Source of the DNA: Pedococcus_A sp963730585
GTDB taxonomy: Bacteria; Actinomycetota; Actinomycetes; Actinomycetales; Dermatophilaceae
Direction: 5' to 3'
NCBI GenBank assembly: GCA_963730585.1
Contig: CAVSSL010000005.1
Location: 1-64,000 of the forward strand
DNA length: 64,000 bases
Shown: positions 18,675 to 28,272 of the stretch, in pieces
Layout: the number at the start of each line of letters is the position of its first letter
Position numbering within the stretch: the first letter of the stretch is position 1
The notes under the pieces: model-generated
Databases searched by the model: none
What the model saw: only the letters and a program-made list of their open reading frames with translations
What the model was told of the DNA's origin: nothing
Translations under genes and position numbers: made by a program

Positions 18675-20120
18675 GTGCGCCGGCTGGTCGCGGCCCTGCT
18701 CGCCCTTCTCGTGCTGGTGGTCGGCTACGGCGCGCTCGACGTCTTCGACGTCGCCCCCGGCATCCTCACCCGCGATGCCGCCGCCGAGCCGCTGCCCGCG
18801 CCGGCCGCCACGGGTGCCGCGACCGCCGCCCCCGCCGCACCGCTGCCCACGCCGGACACCACGACGGCTCCCCTCGACGCGGCGGCGCTGTCCGCCGCGC
18901 TGCCGGCGCCGACGGTGCTCCGCCGCGAGGTGGCAGACGAGCTCGCCGACCCGGCCCTGGGCCGGTCGCTCGGGGTGACGGTGCGTGACGCGTTCACCGG
19001 GGCCCACCTGCTCGACATCGACGCCGACCGCGCCCGGGTGCCCGCCTCGACGGCCAAGCTCCTCACCGCGCTCACCGTCGGCGTGACCCTCGACCCGGCG
19101 AGCACCCTGCCCACCCGCGTGGTGCAGGGCCGCACCCCGTCGGAGGTCGTGCTCGTCGCCGGCGGCGACACGCTGCTCGCCCCCGGGAAGGGCAACCCCA
19201 CCGCCGTCGCCGGCCGGGCCGGCCTCGGCGACCTCGCCGCGCAGGTGGCCACCGCCCTCCAGGCGGCGGGCACCGGTTCGGTCACCGTCCGCCTCGACAT
19301 GACGTATGCCGCGGGCCCCCGGTACGCGCCCGGCTGGCCCATGGCGGACGTGTACGACGGCTACACCCAGGGTGTCTCGATGCTGGGGCTGGCCACCCAG
19401 CGTCCGCACCCCGGCCGCCCCTCGCCCCTGCGGTCCGAGGACGCGACGCTCGCGGCGTTCGTCGCGGCGCTGCAGAAGGTGGGCGTCACCGCCAAGGCCG
19501 CGCCGGAGGGGTCACGCACTGCCACTGCGGCGGCCGGGGCAGCCGAGCTCGGGCGCGTGGAGTCGGCTCCGGTCGGCGACGTGCTCGCCCTGGCACTCGA
19601 CGACAGCGACAACGCCCTCACCGAGTCGCTCGCGCGGCAGGCCAGCGTCAGGGCGGGCGGCGCCGCCACCTTCGACGCCGCCGTCGCGCTGGTGCGGCGC
19701 ACCGTCTCGGGCCTCGGCGTCGACCTCACCGGGGTCCGCCTCAAGGACACGAGCGGGCTCACCTCCGGCCAGACGGTGCCCGCGCGGGTGCTCGGCGACG
19801 TGCTGGCGCTCGGCGCGAGCGGCACGGTGCCGTCGCTGCGCGACACCCTGTCGCAGCTGCCGGTGGCCGGCCTCGACGGCACCCTCTACGACCGGTTCGA
19901 CGGCAAGCGGAGCCGCTCGGCCGCGGGCATCGCCCGTGCCAAGACCGGGACGCTGACCGGCGCCAGCAGCCTGGCCGGGACCGTGGTCGACCGCGACGGC
20001 CGGGTGCTGACCTTCGTCGTCATCGCCGACCGGGTGCCCGGCGGCTTCCCCGGCACCGTCGCCGCCCGTGCGGCGTTGGACCGGTTCGTGGCGGCCCTCG
20101 CGTCCTGCGGCTGCCGCTGA
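18675..20120 (+). CDS. dacB: D-alanyl-D-alanine carboxypeptidase/endopeptidase (PBP4 type)
   Basis: The 481-residue protein is an S13-family serine peptidase that trims peptidoglycan stem peptides outside the membrane. An N-terminal hydrophobic segment (residues 3-20) serves as signal or anchor. The three penicillin-binding motifs are visible: STAK (Ser125-Lys128), SDN in SDNALTESLARQ, and KTG in AKTGTLTGAS. An Ala/Pro/Thr-rich linker (about 36-75) follows the anchor. The GTG start has a GAGGGGG ribosome binding site. It leads a block (dacB, DUF2342, tilS, hpt) with the same order in M. tuberculosis. Confidence 0.93.
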   Translation: MRRLVAALLALLVLVVGYGALDVFDVAPGILTRDAAAEPLPAPAATGAATAAPAAPLPTPDTTTAPLDAAALSAALPAPTVLRREVADELADPALGRSLGVTVRDAFTGAHLLDIDADRARVPASTAKLLTALTVGVTLDPASTLPTRVVQGRTPSEVVLVAGGDTLLAPGKGNPTAVAGRAGLGDLAAQVATALQAAGTGSVTVRLDMTYAAGPRYAPGWPMADVYDGYTQGVSMLGLATQRPHPGRPSPLRSEDATLAAFVAALQKVGVTAKAAPEGSRTATAAAGAAELGRVESAPVGDVLALALDDSDNALTESLARQASVRAGGAATFDAAVALVRRTVSGLGVDLTGVRLKDTSGLTSGQTVPARVLGDVLALGASGTVPSLRDTLSQLPVAGLDGTLYDRFDGKRSRSAAGIARAKTGTLTGASSLAGTVVDRDGRVLTFVVIADRVPGGFPGTVAARAALDRFVAALASCGCR

Positions 20121-20122
20121 CC

Positions 20123-20128
20123 TACGGT
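20123..20128 (+). promoter_or_regulatory. -10 hexamer, leaderless promoter
   Basis: TACGGT ends six bases before the ATG at 20135, just after the dacB stop, so the following genes can also be transcribed independently. Confidence 0.5.
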
Positions 20129-20134
20129 GGGGAG

Positions 20135-21220
20135 ATGAGCATGAGCGACACGAGCCAGCCCGGCACAGCCGGGGCGACGACCGGTCCCGTCGACTGGGAG
20201 TTCGCCAAGCAGGCGGGGGCGCGCATCGTGCCGGCCGGACCCAGGGTGAGCGCCGACGAGGCGGCCGGGGTGGTGGCCTCGATCCACGCGGCCGCGGCCC
20301 GTGCGCAGCAGCCCGTGGCCGAGACCGCCCGGCTGCAGGCCCCGGGGGAGGCTCCGGCTCCGCTGGTGGTCGACCGGCCGACGTGGATCGGCCTCAACGC
20401 CGACTCGATGTCGGCCATGGTGGACCCGGTGTTCGCCCAGATCATGGGTCGACGCAAGGAGCAGCCCTCGCCGACCATGGCCGCGGTCGGTGGCAAGGTC
20501 ACCGGCGGCGAGGCCGGCGCGCTCCTGGCCTTCATGGCGAGCAAGGTGCTGGGCCAGTACGACCTCGCGCCCGGCGGGACGCCGCGGCTGCTCCTCGTCG
20601 CGCCCAACGTCGTGCACGTCGAACGTGAGCTCGGCGTCGACCCCGACGACTTCCGGCTCTGGGTCTGCATGCACGAGGAGACCCACCGGGTGCAGTTCAC
20701 GGCCGTGCCCTGGCTGCGCGAGCACATGATCGAGCGGGCCCGGTCGCTGGCGAGCGAGATGGCGCCGGACCCGGAGAAGCTCCAGGACATCCTCAGCCGC
20801 CTGTCGCGCCAGCTGCCCGAGGCGTTCAAGAGCGGTGGCACGGGCATCACCGAGCTCATCGCCACTCCCGAGCAGCGCGAGCGGCTGGCCCAGATGACCG
20901 CCGTCATGTCGCTGCTCGAGGGGCACGCCGACGTCGTGATGGACGAGGTGGGGCCGCAGGTGATCCCGTCGGTCGCGGAGATCCGCGCGAAGTTCAACCA
21001 GCGCCGCAAGGGCGTGGGGGCCTTCGACCGGCTGCTGCGCCGCCTGCTCGGCCTCGAGGCCAAGATGCGCCAGTACCGCGACGGCGCGGTCTTCGTCCGC
21101 GCGGTCGTCGACCAGGTCGGCGTGGACGGCTTCAACCGGGTCTGGACCTCGCCCGAGACGCTGCCGCTGCCGCGCGAGATCGAGCAGCCGTCGGCGTGGG
21201 TCGCCCGGGTGCACGGGTGA
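20135..21220 (+). CDS. DUF2342 zinc-dependent metalloprotease-like protein
   Basis: The 361-residue protein belongs to the DUF2342 family, whose members carry an HExxH zinc site; here it is HEETH (180-184). It is probably cytoplasmic, having no signal peptide. Its M. tuberculosis counterpart (Rv3626c) also lies between dacB and tilS. Some databases label the family as F420-biosynthesis associated, which rests on phylogenetic distribution only. The substrate is unknown. A GGGGAG stretch between the -10 hexamer and the ATG could also act as a ribosome binding site. Confidence 0.85.
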   Translation: MSMSDTSQPGTAGATTGPVDWEFAKQAGARIVPAGPRVSADEAAGVVASIHAAAARAQQPVAETARLQAPGEAPAPLVVDRPTWIGLNADSMSAMVDPVFAQIMGRRKEQPSPTMAAVGGKVTGGEAGALLAFMASKVLGQYDLAPGGTPRLLLVAPNVVHVERELGVDPDDFRLWVCMHEETHRVQFTAVPWLREHMIERARSLASEMAPDPEKLQDILSRLSRQLPEAFKSGGTGITELIATPEQRERLAQMTAVMSLLEGHADVVMDEVGPQVIPSVAEIRAKFNQRRKGVGAFDRLLRRLLGLEAKMRQYRDGAVFVRAVVDQVGVDGFNRVWTSPETLPLPREIEQPSAWVARVHG

Positions 21221-21255
21221 GGCTCGGGTGAGCAGGCCTCCCGGGTGACCGGGCG

Positions 21256-22236
21256 GTGACCGGGCCCCACCCGGTCGTGGCAGCGGTGCGGCTCGCCGTC
21301 CGCTCCCTGCTGTCCGGCCTCGAGCCGGGGGCCCGGGTGCTGGTCGCGTGCAGCGGCGGGGCCGACTCCCTCGCGCTCGCCTCGGCGGTGGCCTTCGAGG
21401 CGCCCAAGCTGGGCGTTCAGGCCGGAGCGGTGGTCGTCGACCACGGGCTCCAGGCCGGCTCGGCCGAGGTGGCGCGGCGCGCCTCGCTCCAGTGCCGCGC
21501 CCTCGAGCTCGACCCGGTCGAGGTCGTGCGGGTGTCCGTCGACCCCGGGAAGATCGGTCCCGAGGCAGCCGCCCGGGCAGCCCGCTACGCCGCCCTCGAC
21601 GAGGCCGCCGAACGACTCGGCGCCGAGCTCGTGCTGCTGGGCCACACCCGTGACGACCAGGCCGAGCAGGTGCTGCTCGGCCTGGCGCGCGGCTCCGGCG
21701 CCCGCTCCCTGTCCGGTATGCCGGCCCGGCGGGGCCGCTACGCCCGTCCGCTCCTGCACCTCTCCCGCACCCAGACCGCCACCGCCTGCGCGGCGAGCGG
21801 GCTGGAAGCCTGGGAGGACCCCCACAACGACGACCCGGCATACGCGCGGGTCCGTGCCCGCTCGGTGATGCCGGCGCTCGAGGCAGCGCTGGGACCGGGG
21901 GTCGCAGCCGCGCTGGCGCGCACCGCCGACCGCCTGCGGGAGGACGCCGACCAGCTCGACGCCGAGGCGGCTGCTGCGGCCGAGGCCCTGGGGGAGGGGC
22001 CGTGGGCGGTCGCCGACCTCGAGGCGGTGCCGCGGGCGGTGCGGACCCGCCTGTGGCGGCTGCTCGTCCTCGCCGCCGGCGCCCCCGCCGGGCAGGTCGC
22101 GTTCTCGCACGTGGAGGCCTGCGACGCCCTGCTCACCCGGTGGCACGGGCAGGGACCGATCAGCGTGCCCGGCCCGGTGGGCGTCACCCGATCCGGTGGT
22201 CGGGTGTCCATCACGGCGTCGTCTCCGGTTGAATAG
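21256..22236 (+). CDS. tilS: tRNA(Ile)-lysidine synthetase
   Basis: The 326-residue enzyme converts C34 of the CAU-anticodon isoleucine tRNA to lysidine, so that the tRNA reads AUA. The PP-loop ATP-binding motif SGGADS (33-38) and the GHTRDDQAEQ and LARGSGARSLSGMP motifs are clear. The C-terminal part is short, as in other actinobacteria. AUA codons are very rare in this genome, yet the enzyme is retained. One ATA codon in this window lies in the DUF2520 gene inside a GTATGCCG-type motif. Confidence 0.93.
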   Translation: MTGPHPVVAAVRLAVRSLLSGLEPGARVLVACSGGADSLALASAVAFEAPKLGVQAGAVVVDHGLQAGSAEVARRASLQCRALELDPVEVVRVSVDPGKIGPEAAARAARYAALDEAAERLGAELVLLGHTRDDQAEQVLLGLARGSGARSLSGMPARRGRYARPLLHLSRTQTATACAASGLEAWEDPHNDDPAYARVRARSVMPALEAALGPGVAAALARTADRLREDADQLDAEAAAAAEALGEGPWAVADLEAVPRAVRTRLWRLLVLAAGAPAGQVAFSHVEACDALLTRWHGQGPISVPGPVGVTRSGGRVSITASSPVE

Positions 22237-22278
22237 GCGAGCCGCACAGCAGGCGCGCTGCCGTACGCGGACCCCGAC

Positions 22279-22848
22279 GTGTCAGGAGTGGAGAACGTGG
22301 ACGCTGCCCACATGGGAGCCGACCTCGAGAAGGTGCTCATCACCGAGGAGGAGATCCTCGCCAAGCTCGACGAGCTGGCCAAGGAGATCTGGGCGGAGTA
22401 CGAGGGCAAGGACCTGCTGCTCGTGGGCGTGCTCAAGGGCGCGGTCATGGTGATGGCGGACCTCTCGCGGGCCCTGCCCGGCACCGCCCCCGTCGACTGG
22501 ATGGCGGTCTCCTCCTACGGCTCCGGCACCAAGTCCTCCGGCGTGGTCCGGATCCTCAAGGACCTCGACACCGACATCACCGGCAAGCACGTGCTGATCG
22601 TCGAGGACATCGTCGACTCCGGCCTCACCCTGTCGTGGATCAAGTCGAACCTCGAGTCGCGCTCGCCGGCGTCGGTGGAGATCTGCACCCTGCTGCGCAA
22701 GCCCGAGGCCGCCAAGGTCGAGATCGACGTGCGCTGGGTCGGCTTCGACATCCCCAACGAGTTCGTCGTCGGCTACGGCCTCGACTACGCCGAGCGCTAC
22801 CGCAACCTGCGCGTCGTCGGCACCCTCGCCCCCCACGTCTACTCCTGA
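22279..22848 (+). CDS. hpt: hypoxanthine phosphoribosyltransferase
   Basis: The 189-residue enzyme salvages hypoxanthine and guanine with PRPP. The PRPP loop VLIVEDIVDSGLTL (about 104-117) and the flexible-loop motif MAVSSYGSGTKSSG are present. The GTG at 22279 gives a short lead; an ATG eleven codons later is possible. It follows tilS by 42 bases, and tilS-hpt-ftsH is a widely conserved order. Confidence 0.93.
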   Translation: MSGVENVDAAHMGADLEKVLITEEEILAKLDELAKEIWAEYEGKDLLLVGVLKGAVMVMADLSRALPGTAPVDWMAVSSYGSGTKSSGVVRILKDLDTDITGKHVLIVEDIVDSGLTLSWIKSNLESRSPASVEICTLLRKPEAAKVEIDVRWVGFDIPNEFVVGYGLDYAERYRNLRVVGTLAPHVYS

Positions 22849-23005
22849 GGCACGTACCGCTGACCTGCGGGGTTTCGGTGGCGGAACACCTCCGCGGCCT
22901 GCATCGTTGACCCCCACAGGCGGCGGTCGCGCCGGTGTACCGTCGTCACCTACGTCGTGTCCCGTCGGGGCTCGGCGCGTTCGCTGATCGAGCAGGAGGC
23001 TCGGG

Positions 23006-25126
23006 GTGGCAGCACCCCGCACACACATGGACTTCAAGCGCATTCTCCGGACCCCGCTGTTCTGGGTCATCGTGGTGGTCGCCACCACCCTCATGGTGTT
23101 CTCCTTCAGTGACAGCGGCGGCTACACGCGCATCGACACGTCGGCAGCAGAGCAGCTGATCACCGACAAGAAGGTCGAGCGCATCCAGATCACGAACAAC
23201 GAAGTCGTCGACATGGACCTCAAGTCCGGTCAGACGTACTCCGACGGCGAGAACGTGAAGGACGCCACCAAGGTCCGGACGCAGTACGTCGAGGCGGCCG
23301 GTCCGGAGTTCGTGAAGCTCGTCTCGGCGAACAAGCCGCCGGGCGGCTACAACATGGAGGTCAAGGACACCAACCCCCTCCTGGCCCTGCTCGGCTCGCT
23401 GCTGCCGATCATCATCCTGCTCGGCCTCTTCTGGTTCCTCATGTCGCAGATGCAGGGCGGCGGCTCGCGCGTCATGCAGTTCGGCAAGTCCAAGGCCAAG
23501 CTCGCGACCAAGGACACCCCCAAGGTCACCTTCGCCGACGTCGCCGGTGCCGACGAGGCGGTCGAGGAGCTCCACGAGATCAAGGAGTTCCTGGCCGAGC
23601 CCGCCAAGTTCCTCGCGGTCGGCGCCAAGATCCCCAAGGGCGTCCTGCTCTACGGCCCGCCCGGAACCGGTAAGACCCTTCTCGCCCGCGCGGTCGCCGG
23701 TGAGGCGGGCGTCCCGTTCTACTCGATCTCCGGCTCGGACTTCGTCGAGATGTTCGTCGGTGTCGGCGCCTCCCGCGTCCGCGACCTGTTCGAGCAGGCC
23801 AAGGCCAACGCCCCGGCCATCGTCTTCGTCGACGAGATCGACGCCGTCGGCCGGCACCGCGGCGCCGGCCTCGGCGGCGGCCACGACGAGCGCGAGCAGA
23901 CGCTGAACCAGCTGCTCGTCGAGATGGACGGCTTCGACGTCAAGACCAACGTCATCCTCATCGCGGCCACCAACCGGCCCGACATCCTCGACCCGGCGCT
24001 GCTGCGCCCCGGTCGCTTCGACCGCCAGATCGCGGTCGAGGCCCCCGACATGATCGGCCGCCACCGCATCCTCGAGGTGCACGCGCAGGGCAAGCCGATG
24101 GCCACCGGCGTCGACCTGCTCGCCGTCGCGCGGCGCACCCCCGGCTTCACCGGCGCGGACCTGGCCAACGTCCTCAACGAGGCCGCCCTGCTCACGGCGC
24201 GCAGCGACGGGAAGCTCATCGACAACGCCGCCCTCGACGAGGCCATCGACCGTGTCATCGCCGGCCCGCAGAAGCGCACCCGGATCATGTCCGCCAAGGA
24301 GCGCAAGATCACGGCGTACCACGAGGGTGGCCACGCCCTGGTCGCCGCGGCGATGAACCACACCGACCCGGTCACCAAGGTGACGATCCTGCCGCGCGGG
24401 CGGGCCCTCGGCTACACGATGGTCATGCCGACCGACGACAAGTACTCCACCACCCGCAACGAGATCCTCGACCAGCTCTCGTACGCCCTCGGTGGCCGCG
24501 TCGCGGAGGAGGTCGTCTTCCACGACCCCACCACCGGTGCGGCCAACGACATCGAGAAGGCCACCGCGATGGCCCGCAAGATGGTCACCGAGTACGGCAT
24601 GAGCGAGCGCATCGGCGCGATCAAGCTCGGCCAGAGCCAGGGCGAGGTCTTCCTCGGCCGCGACATGGGCCACCAGCGCGACTACAGCGAGGACGTCGCC
24701 AGCGTCGTCGACGAGGAGGTCCGCCGCCTGATCGACGCCGCCCACGACGAGGCCTGGCACGTCATCAACGACAACCGCGCGATCCTCGACCACCTCGTCC
24801 TCGAGCTGCTCGAGAAGGAGACCTTGAACGCCAAGGAGCTCGCCGAGCTCTTTGCACCGGTGCGCAAGCGGCCGCTGCGTCCGACCTGGCTCTCGTCCGA
24901 GTCCCGCCTGCTCTCCGACCAGCCCCCGGTGCTGACGCCGGCCGAGCGCGCCGCCCAGAACGGCTCGCAGAACGGTGCGGTCGAGAGCGCGGACGGCCAG
25001 CAGCACACGGCCGACGCGGTCAACGAGGCGGCCGAGGCAGGTGCCTACCCGCACCACGAGGAGCGCCCGCCGGCAAAGGTGATCGAGGTTCCCGAGGGCG
25101 GCCATGTCGACCCCCATTCGCACTGA
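23006..25126 (+). CDS. ftsH: ATP-dependent zinc metalloprotease FtsH
   Basis: The 706-residue membrane AAA protease degrades misfolded or regulatory membrane proteins. Membrane helices lie at about 17-34 and 124-146 with a periplasmic-side domain between. The AAA module has Walker A GPPGTGKT (217-224), Walker B IVFVDEIDAVG and the second region of homology. The zinc site is HEGGH (439-443). The tail beyond about residue 640 is low-complexity and histidine-containing. A TACCGT hexamer at 22938-22943 may be its promoter, and GGAGG precedes the GTG. The last 23 bases overlap folE. Confidence 0.95.
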   Translation: MAAPRTHMDFKRILRTPLFWVIVVVATTLMVFSFSDSGGYTRIDTSAAEQLITDKKVERIQITNNEVVDMDLKSGQTYSDGENVKDATKVRTQYVEAAGPEFVKLVSANKPPGGYNMEVKDTNPLLALLGSLLPIIILLGLFWFLMSQMQGGGSRVMQFGKSKAKLATKDTPKVTFADVAGADEAVEELHEIKEFLAEPAKFLAVGAKIPKGVLLYGPPGTGKTLLARAVAGEAGVPFYSISGSDFVEMFVGVGASRVRDLFEQAKANAPAIVFVDEIDAVGRHRGAGLGGGHDEREQTLNQLLVEMDGFDVKTNVILIAATNRPDILDPALLRPGRFDRQIAVEAPDMIGRHRILEVHAQGKPMATGVDLLAVARRTPGFTGADLANVLNEAALLTARSDGKLIDNAALDEAIDRVIAGPQKRTRIMSAKERKITAYHEGGHALVAAAMNHTDPVTKVTILPRGRALGYTMVMPTDDKYSTTRNEILDQLSYALGGRVAEEVVFHDPTTGAANDIEKATAMARKMVTEYGMSERIGAIKLGQSQGEVFLGRDMGHQRDYSEDVASVVDEEVRRLIDAAHDEAWHVINDNRAILDHLVLELLEKETLNAKELAELFAPVRKRPLRPTWLSSESRLLSDQPPVLTPAERAAQNGSQNGAVESADGQQHTADAVNEAAEAGAYPHHEERPPAKVIEVPEGGHVDPHSH

Positions 25127-25727
25127 GGCTGAGGGCGACGCCGTCGGCGCGGGCAACACGATCGACTTCGCCCGCGCCGAGGCGGCCGTGCGTGAGCTGC
25201 TGATCGCGGTCGGTGAGGACCCCGACCGCGAGGGGCTGGTGGACACCCCGGCCCGCGTGGCCCGCGCCTACGCCGAGACGTTCGCCGGCCTGCGGATGAC
25301 GCCGGAGGAGGTGCTGTCGGTGACGTTCTCGATCGCGCACGACGAGATGATCATCGTGCGCGACATCGAGGTCTACAGCACCTGCGAGCACCACCTCGTG
25401 CCCTTCCACGGTGTCGCCCACGTCGGCTACATCCCGGCCCGGGACGGCCGGGTCACCGGGCTGTCGAAGATCGCCCGGCTCGTCGAGGTCTTCGCCCGTC
25501 GCCCGCAGGTGCAGGAGCGGCTGACCACACAGATCGCCGACGCCCTCGTGGAGCACCTCGGCGCCCAGGGCGTGATCGTCGTGGTCGAGTGCGAGCACCT
25601 GTGCATGTCGATGCGCGGGGTGCGCAAGCCCGGCTCGCGCACCATCACCTCGGCGGTGCGCGGCCAGCTGCGCGACGTGGCGACCCGGGCCGAGGCCATG
25701 TCGCTGCTCCTCGGTGGCAAGCGGTGA
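25104..25727 (+). CDS. folE: GTP cyclohydrolase I
   Basis: This 207-residue enzyme makes 7,8-dihydroneopterin triphosphate, the first step of folate synthesis. Zinc and catalytic motifs CEHHLVPFHG and CEHLCM are present, with STCEH typical of the type I fold. It overlaps the end of ftsH by 23 bases in another frame and the next gene by four bases (GTGA). Coupling is therefore tight across ftsH-folE-DUF2156-folP-folBK. Confidence 0.95.
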   Translation: MSTPIRTEAEGDAVGAGNTIDFARAEAAVRELLIAVGEDPDREGLVDTPARVARAYAETFAGLRMTPEEVLSVTFSIAHDEMIIVRDIEVYSTCEHHLVPFHGVAHVGYIPARDGRVTGLSKIARLVEVFARRPQVQERLTTQIADALVEHLGAQGVIVVVECEHLCMSMRGVRKPGSRTITSAVRGQLRDVATRAEAMSLLLGGKR

Positions 25728-27439
25728 CCGCTGGGTCGCCTTCCACCGCAGAGCACTCCTCGACACTCCTCTCCCCGCCGCGCGCCCCGCGGGTCCTGGG
25801 CAACCTCACCTACCTCGTGGGGGTCGTGGACCTGCTCTCCGGCCTCTTCCACAGCTGGCGGGTGCGCACCACGTGGCTCGCCGAGCTGCTGCCGGGCGCG
25901 CTCTCGGACGCCGCCGCAGCCGCCACGGTCGTCTCGGGGCTCTTCCTCATCGTGCTCGGGCACTCGCTCAAGCGCCGCAAGGTGCGGGCCTGGCGGGCCG
26001 CCGTGGCCCTGCTGGCCATGTCGGCGGCGCTGCACATCGTCAAGACCGAGCCGGCGTCGGCCGCGCTGTCCCTGCTCGGGCTCGGCCTGCTGCTGCGCCA
26101 CCGCTCGTCGTTCCGGGCCCTCGGAGACCCGGCGACCCGCTGGCGCTCGGTGGGGGCCTTCGCCGCTCTGCTGGCCTTCTCGATGGCCGCCGGCACGTTT
26201 GTCATCTGGCTGGCCCGTGGCGACCTGGTGGGTGGCTGGCCGTCGACCAGCGACCTGCTCACCGAGCTCGCCTACGGCTTCGTCGGCGTCGGCGGACCGC
26301 TGCGCTTCACCTCCGACCGCGCCGGCGACATCGTGGGGTCCGTCCTGCTCGGCCTCGGCCTGATGACCCTGGTGACCCCGGTCTACCTGGCCCTGCGGCC
26401 GCCGGAGCCGCGGCCCGAGATGACCGACGACGACGAGCGGCGGCTGCGCGAGCTCATCGCCCGCCACCCCGACTCGCTGGCCTACTTCAACCTGCGCCAC
26501 GACAAGAGCGTCATCTGGTCACCGAGCGGCAAGGCCGCCATCGCCTACCGCGTCGTCTCCGGGGTCATGCTGGCCAGCGGCGACCCGATGGGCGACCCGG
26601 AGGCGTGGCCGGGAGCGATCCGCGCGTTCCTCGAGCGCGCGGAGCAGCACGCCTGGACCCCCGTGGTGCTGGCCTGCTCCGAGCGGGCCGGGCACGCGTG
26701 GGTGCGGGCCACCGGCTTCTCCGCGCTCGAACTGGGTGACGAGGCGGTGGTCGACACCACCACGTTCACCCTCGAGGGCCGCCAGATGCGCAACGTGCGC
26801 CAGATGGTCCGGCGCGTCGAGCGGGCCGGCTACGTCGTGGAGGTCACCCGCGTGGCCGACGTCGACGACGCGGTGCGCCGGCGGATGCTGGTCGACGCCG
26901 AGGCCTGGCGGGGGTCCGACACCGAGCGCGGCTTCTCCATGGCACTCGGCCGCCTGCTGGAGCAGGGGGACGGCGATTGCGTCTTCGTGGCCGCACGGCA
27001 GGATGGGGTCGTGCGCGCGTTCCTGCAGTTCGTCCCCTGGGGCCCGGACGGCATGTCGCTCGACGTCATGCGCCGCGACCGCGACGCCGACCCCGGTGTC
27101 AACGAGCTGCTGATCGCCACGGTGCTCCAGACGGCCCCCAGCCTGGGGGTCAAGCGCGTGTCGCTGAACTTCGCCGCCTTCCGCTCCGCGCTCGAGCACC
27201 GCGAGCGCCTCGGCGCGGGCCCGGTCGCCCGGCTGTGGGGCAGGGTGCTGCACGTGGCGTCCCGCTGGCTCCAGATCGAGAGCCTCTACCGGTTCAACGC
27301 CAAGTTCCAGCCGCAGTGGCGCTCGCGCTTCCTGATCTACCCCACCGGCCGCGACCTGCCCCGCGCCGCGCTGGCCGCGCTGGAGGCGGAGGCGTTCCTC
27401 GCCTGGCCGCGCCTGGGCCGTCTGGGTGGCGCGCGATGA
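25724..27439 (+). CDS. DUF2156 (lysyl-phosphatidylglycerol synthase-like) membrane protein
   Basis: The 571-residue protein has about six hydrophobic helices in the first 240 residues and a cytoplasmic C-terminal DUF2156 domain with a GNAT-related fold, the catalytic part of MprF/LysX-type aminoacyl-phosphatidylglycerol synthases. Motifs include VIWSPSGKAAIAYRVVSG and SLYRFNAKFQPQWRSRF. Such enzymes attach lysine or alanine from tRNA to phosphatidylglycerol and reduce cationic-peptide binding; activity here is inferred. No lysyl-tRNA synthetase domain is fused. It starts inside the folE stop (GTGA) and ends inside the folP start (ATGA), so it is embedded in the folate operon. Confidence 0.8.
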   Translation: MTAGSPSTAEHSSTLLSPPRAPRVLGNLTYLVGVVDLLSGLFHSWRVRTTWLAELLPGALSDAAAAATVVSGLFLIVLGHSLKRRKVRAWRAAVALLAMSAALHIVKTEPASAALSLLGLGLLLRHRSSFRALGDPATRWRSVGAFAALLAFSMAAGTFVIWLARGDLVGGWPSTSDLLTELAYGFVGVGGPLRFTSDRAGDIVGSVLLGLGLMTLVTPVYLALRPPEPRPEMTDDDERRLRELIARHPDSLAYFNLRHDKSVIWSPSGKAAIAYRVVSGVMLASGDPMGDPEAWPGAIRAFLERAEQHAWTPVVLACSERAGHAWVRATGFSALELGDEAVVDTTTFTLEGRQMRNVRQMVRRVERAGYVVEVTRVADVDDAVRRRMLVDAEAWRGSDTERGFSMALGRLLEQGDGDCVFVAARQDGVVRAFLQFVPWGPDGMSLDVMRRDRDADPGVNELLIATVLQTAPSLGVKRVSLNFAAFRSALEHRERLGAGPVARLWGRVLHVASRWLQIESLYRFNAKFQPQWRSRFLIYPTGRDLPRAALAALEAEAFLAWPRLGRLGGAR

Positions 27440-28272
27440 CGGTCTCGCTGTCGCCCTCCGGCACGCCGTTGGTGATGGGCGTCGTCAACGTCACGCCCGA
27501 CTCCTTCAGCGACGGCGGCCAGTGGTTCGAGCCCGAGGCCGCGCTCGCCCACGGACGCGAGCTGCTCGAGCAGGGCGCCGACATCCTCGACATCGGTGGC
27601 GAGTCCACCCGACCGGGAGCCGAGCGGCCCTCCGTCGAGGAGGAGCTGCGCCGGGTGCTGCCGGTCGTGGACGAGCTGGCCCGGCTCGGCGCGACCGTCT
27701 CGGTCGACACCATGCGCGCCGAGGTGGCGGCCCGTGCCGTGGAGGCCGGCGCCGCGATCATCAACGACGTCAGCGGCGGCCTCGCCGACCCCGAGATGGC
27801 GGCGGTCGCCGCGTCGGCCCGCGTGCCGTTCATCGCCATGCACTGGCGCGGGCACAGCCGCGACATGCAGGACCGGGCGGTGTACGCCGACGTGGCGGCC
27901 GAGGTGTGCGCCGAGCTGTCCGTGCGGGTCGAGCAGCTCCAGGAGCAGGGCATCGCGCGGGAGAACCTGGTGCTCGACCCGGGCTTCGGCTTCGCCAAGC
28001 TCGCGGCCCACAACTGGAGCCTGCTGCGGCACCTCGACCAGGTGGTCGGACTGGGCCTCCCCGTGCTGGTCGGCACCTCGCGCAAGACGTTCCTGGGCCG
28101 CCTCGGTGTGCCGGAGGGTGGCCAGCCGCGGCCGCCGCTCGACCGCGACGCCGCCACCGCTGCCACGTCCCTGTATGCCGCCCGGGCCGGGGTGTGGTGC
28201 GTGCGGGTGCACGACGTGCCCTCCACCCTCGACGCGCTGCGGGTGGCCGCCGCTGTGAGTGAGGCACCGTGA
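27436..28272 (+). CDS. folP: dihydropteroate synthase
   Basis: The 278-residue enzyme joins dihydropterin pyrophosphate with p-aminobenzoate. The pterin-site signatures VMGVVNVTPDSFSDGG and DIGGESTRPGA are intact, as is the LDPGFGFAK motif. This is the sulfonamide target. It overlaps its neighbours on both sides by four bases. Confidence 0.95.
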   Translation: MTVSLSPSGTPLVMGVVNVTPDSFSDGGQWFEPEAALAHGRELLEQGADILDIGGESTRPGAERPSVEEELRRVLPVVDELARLGATVSVDTMRAEVAARAVEAGAAIINDVSGGLADPEMAAVAASARVPFIAMHWRGHSRDMQDRAVYADVAAEVCAELSVRVEQLQEQGIARENLVLDPGFGFAKLAAHNWSLLRHLDQVVGLGLPVLVGTSRKTFLGRLGVPEGGQPRPPLDRDAATAATSLYAARAGVWCVRVHDVPSTLDALRVAAAVSEAP

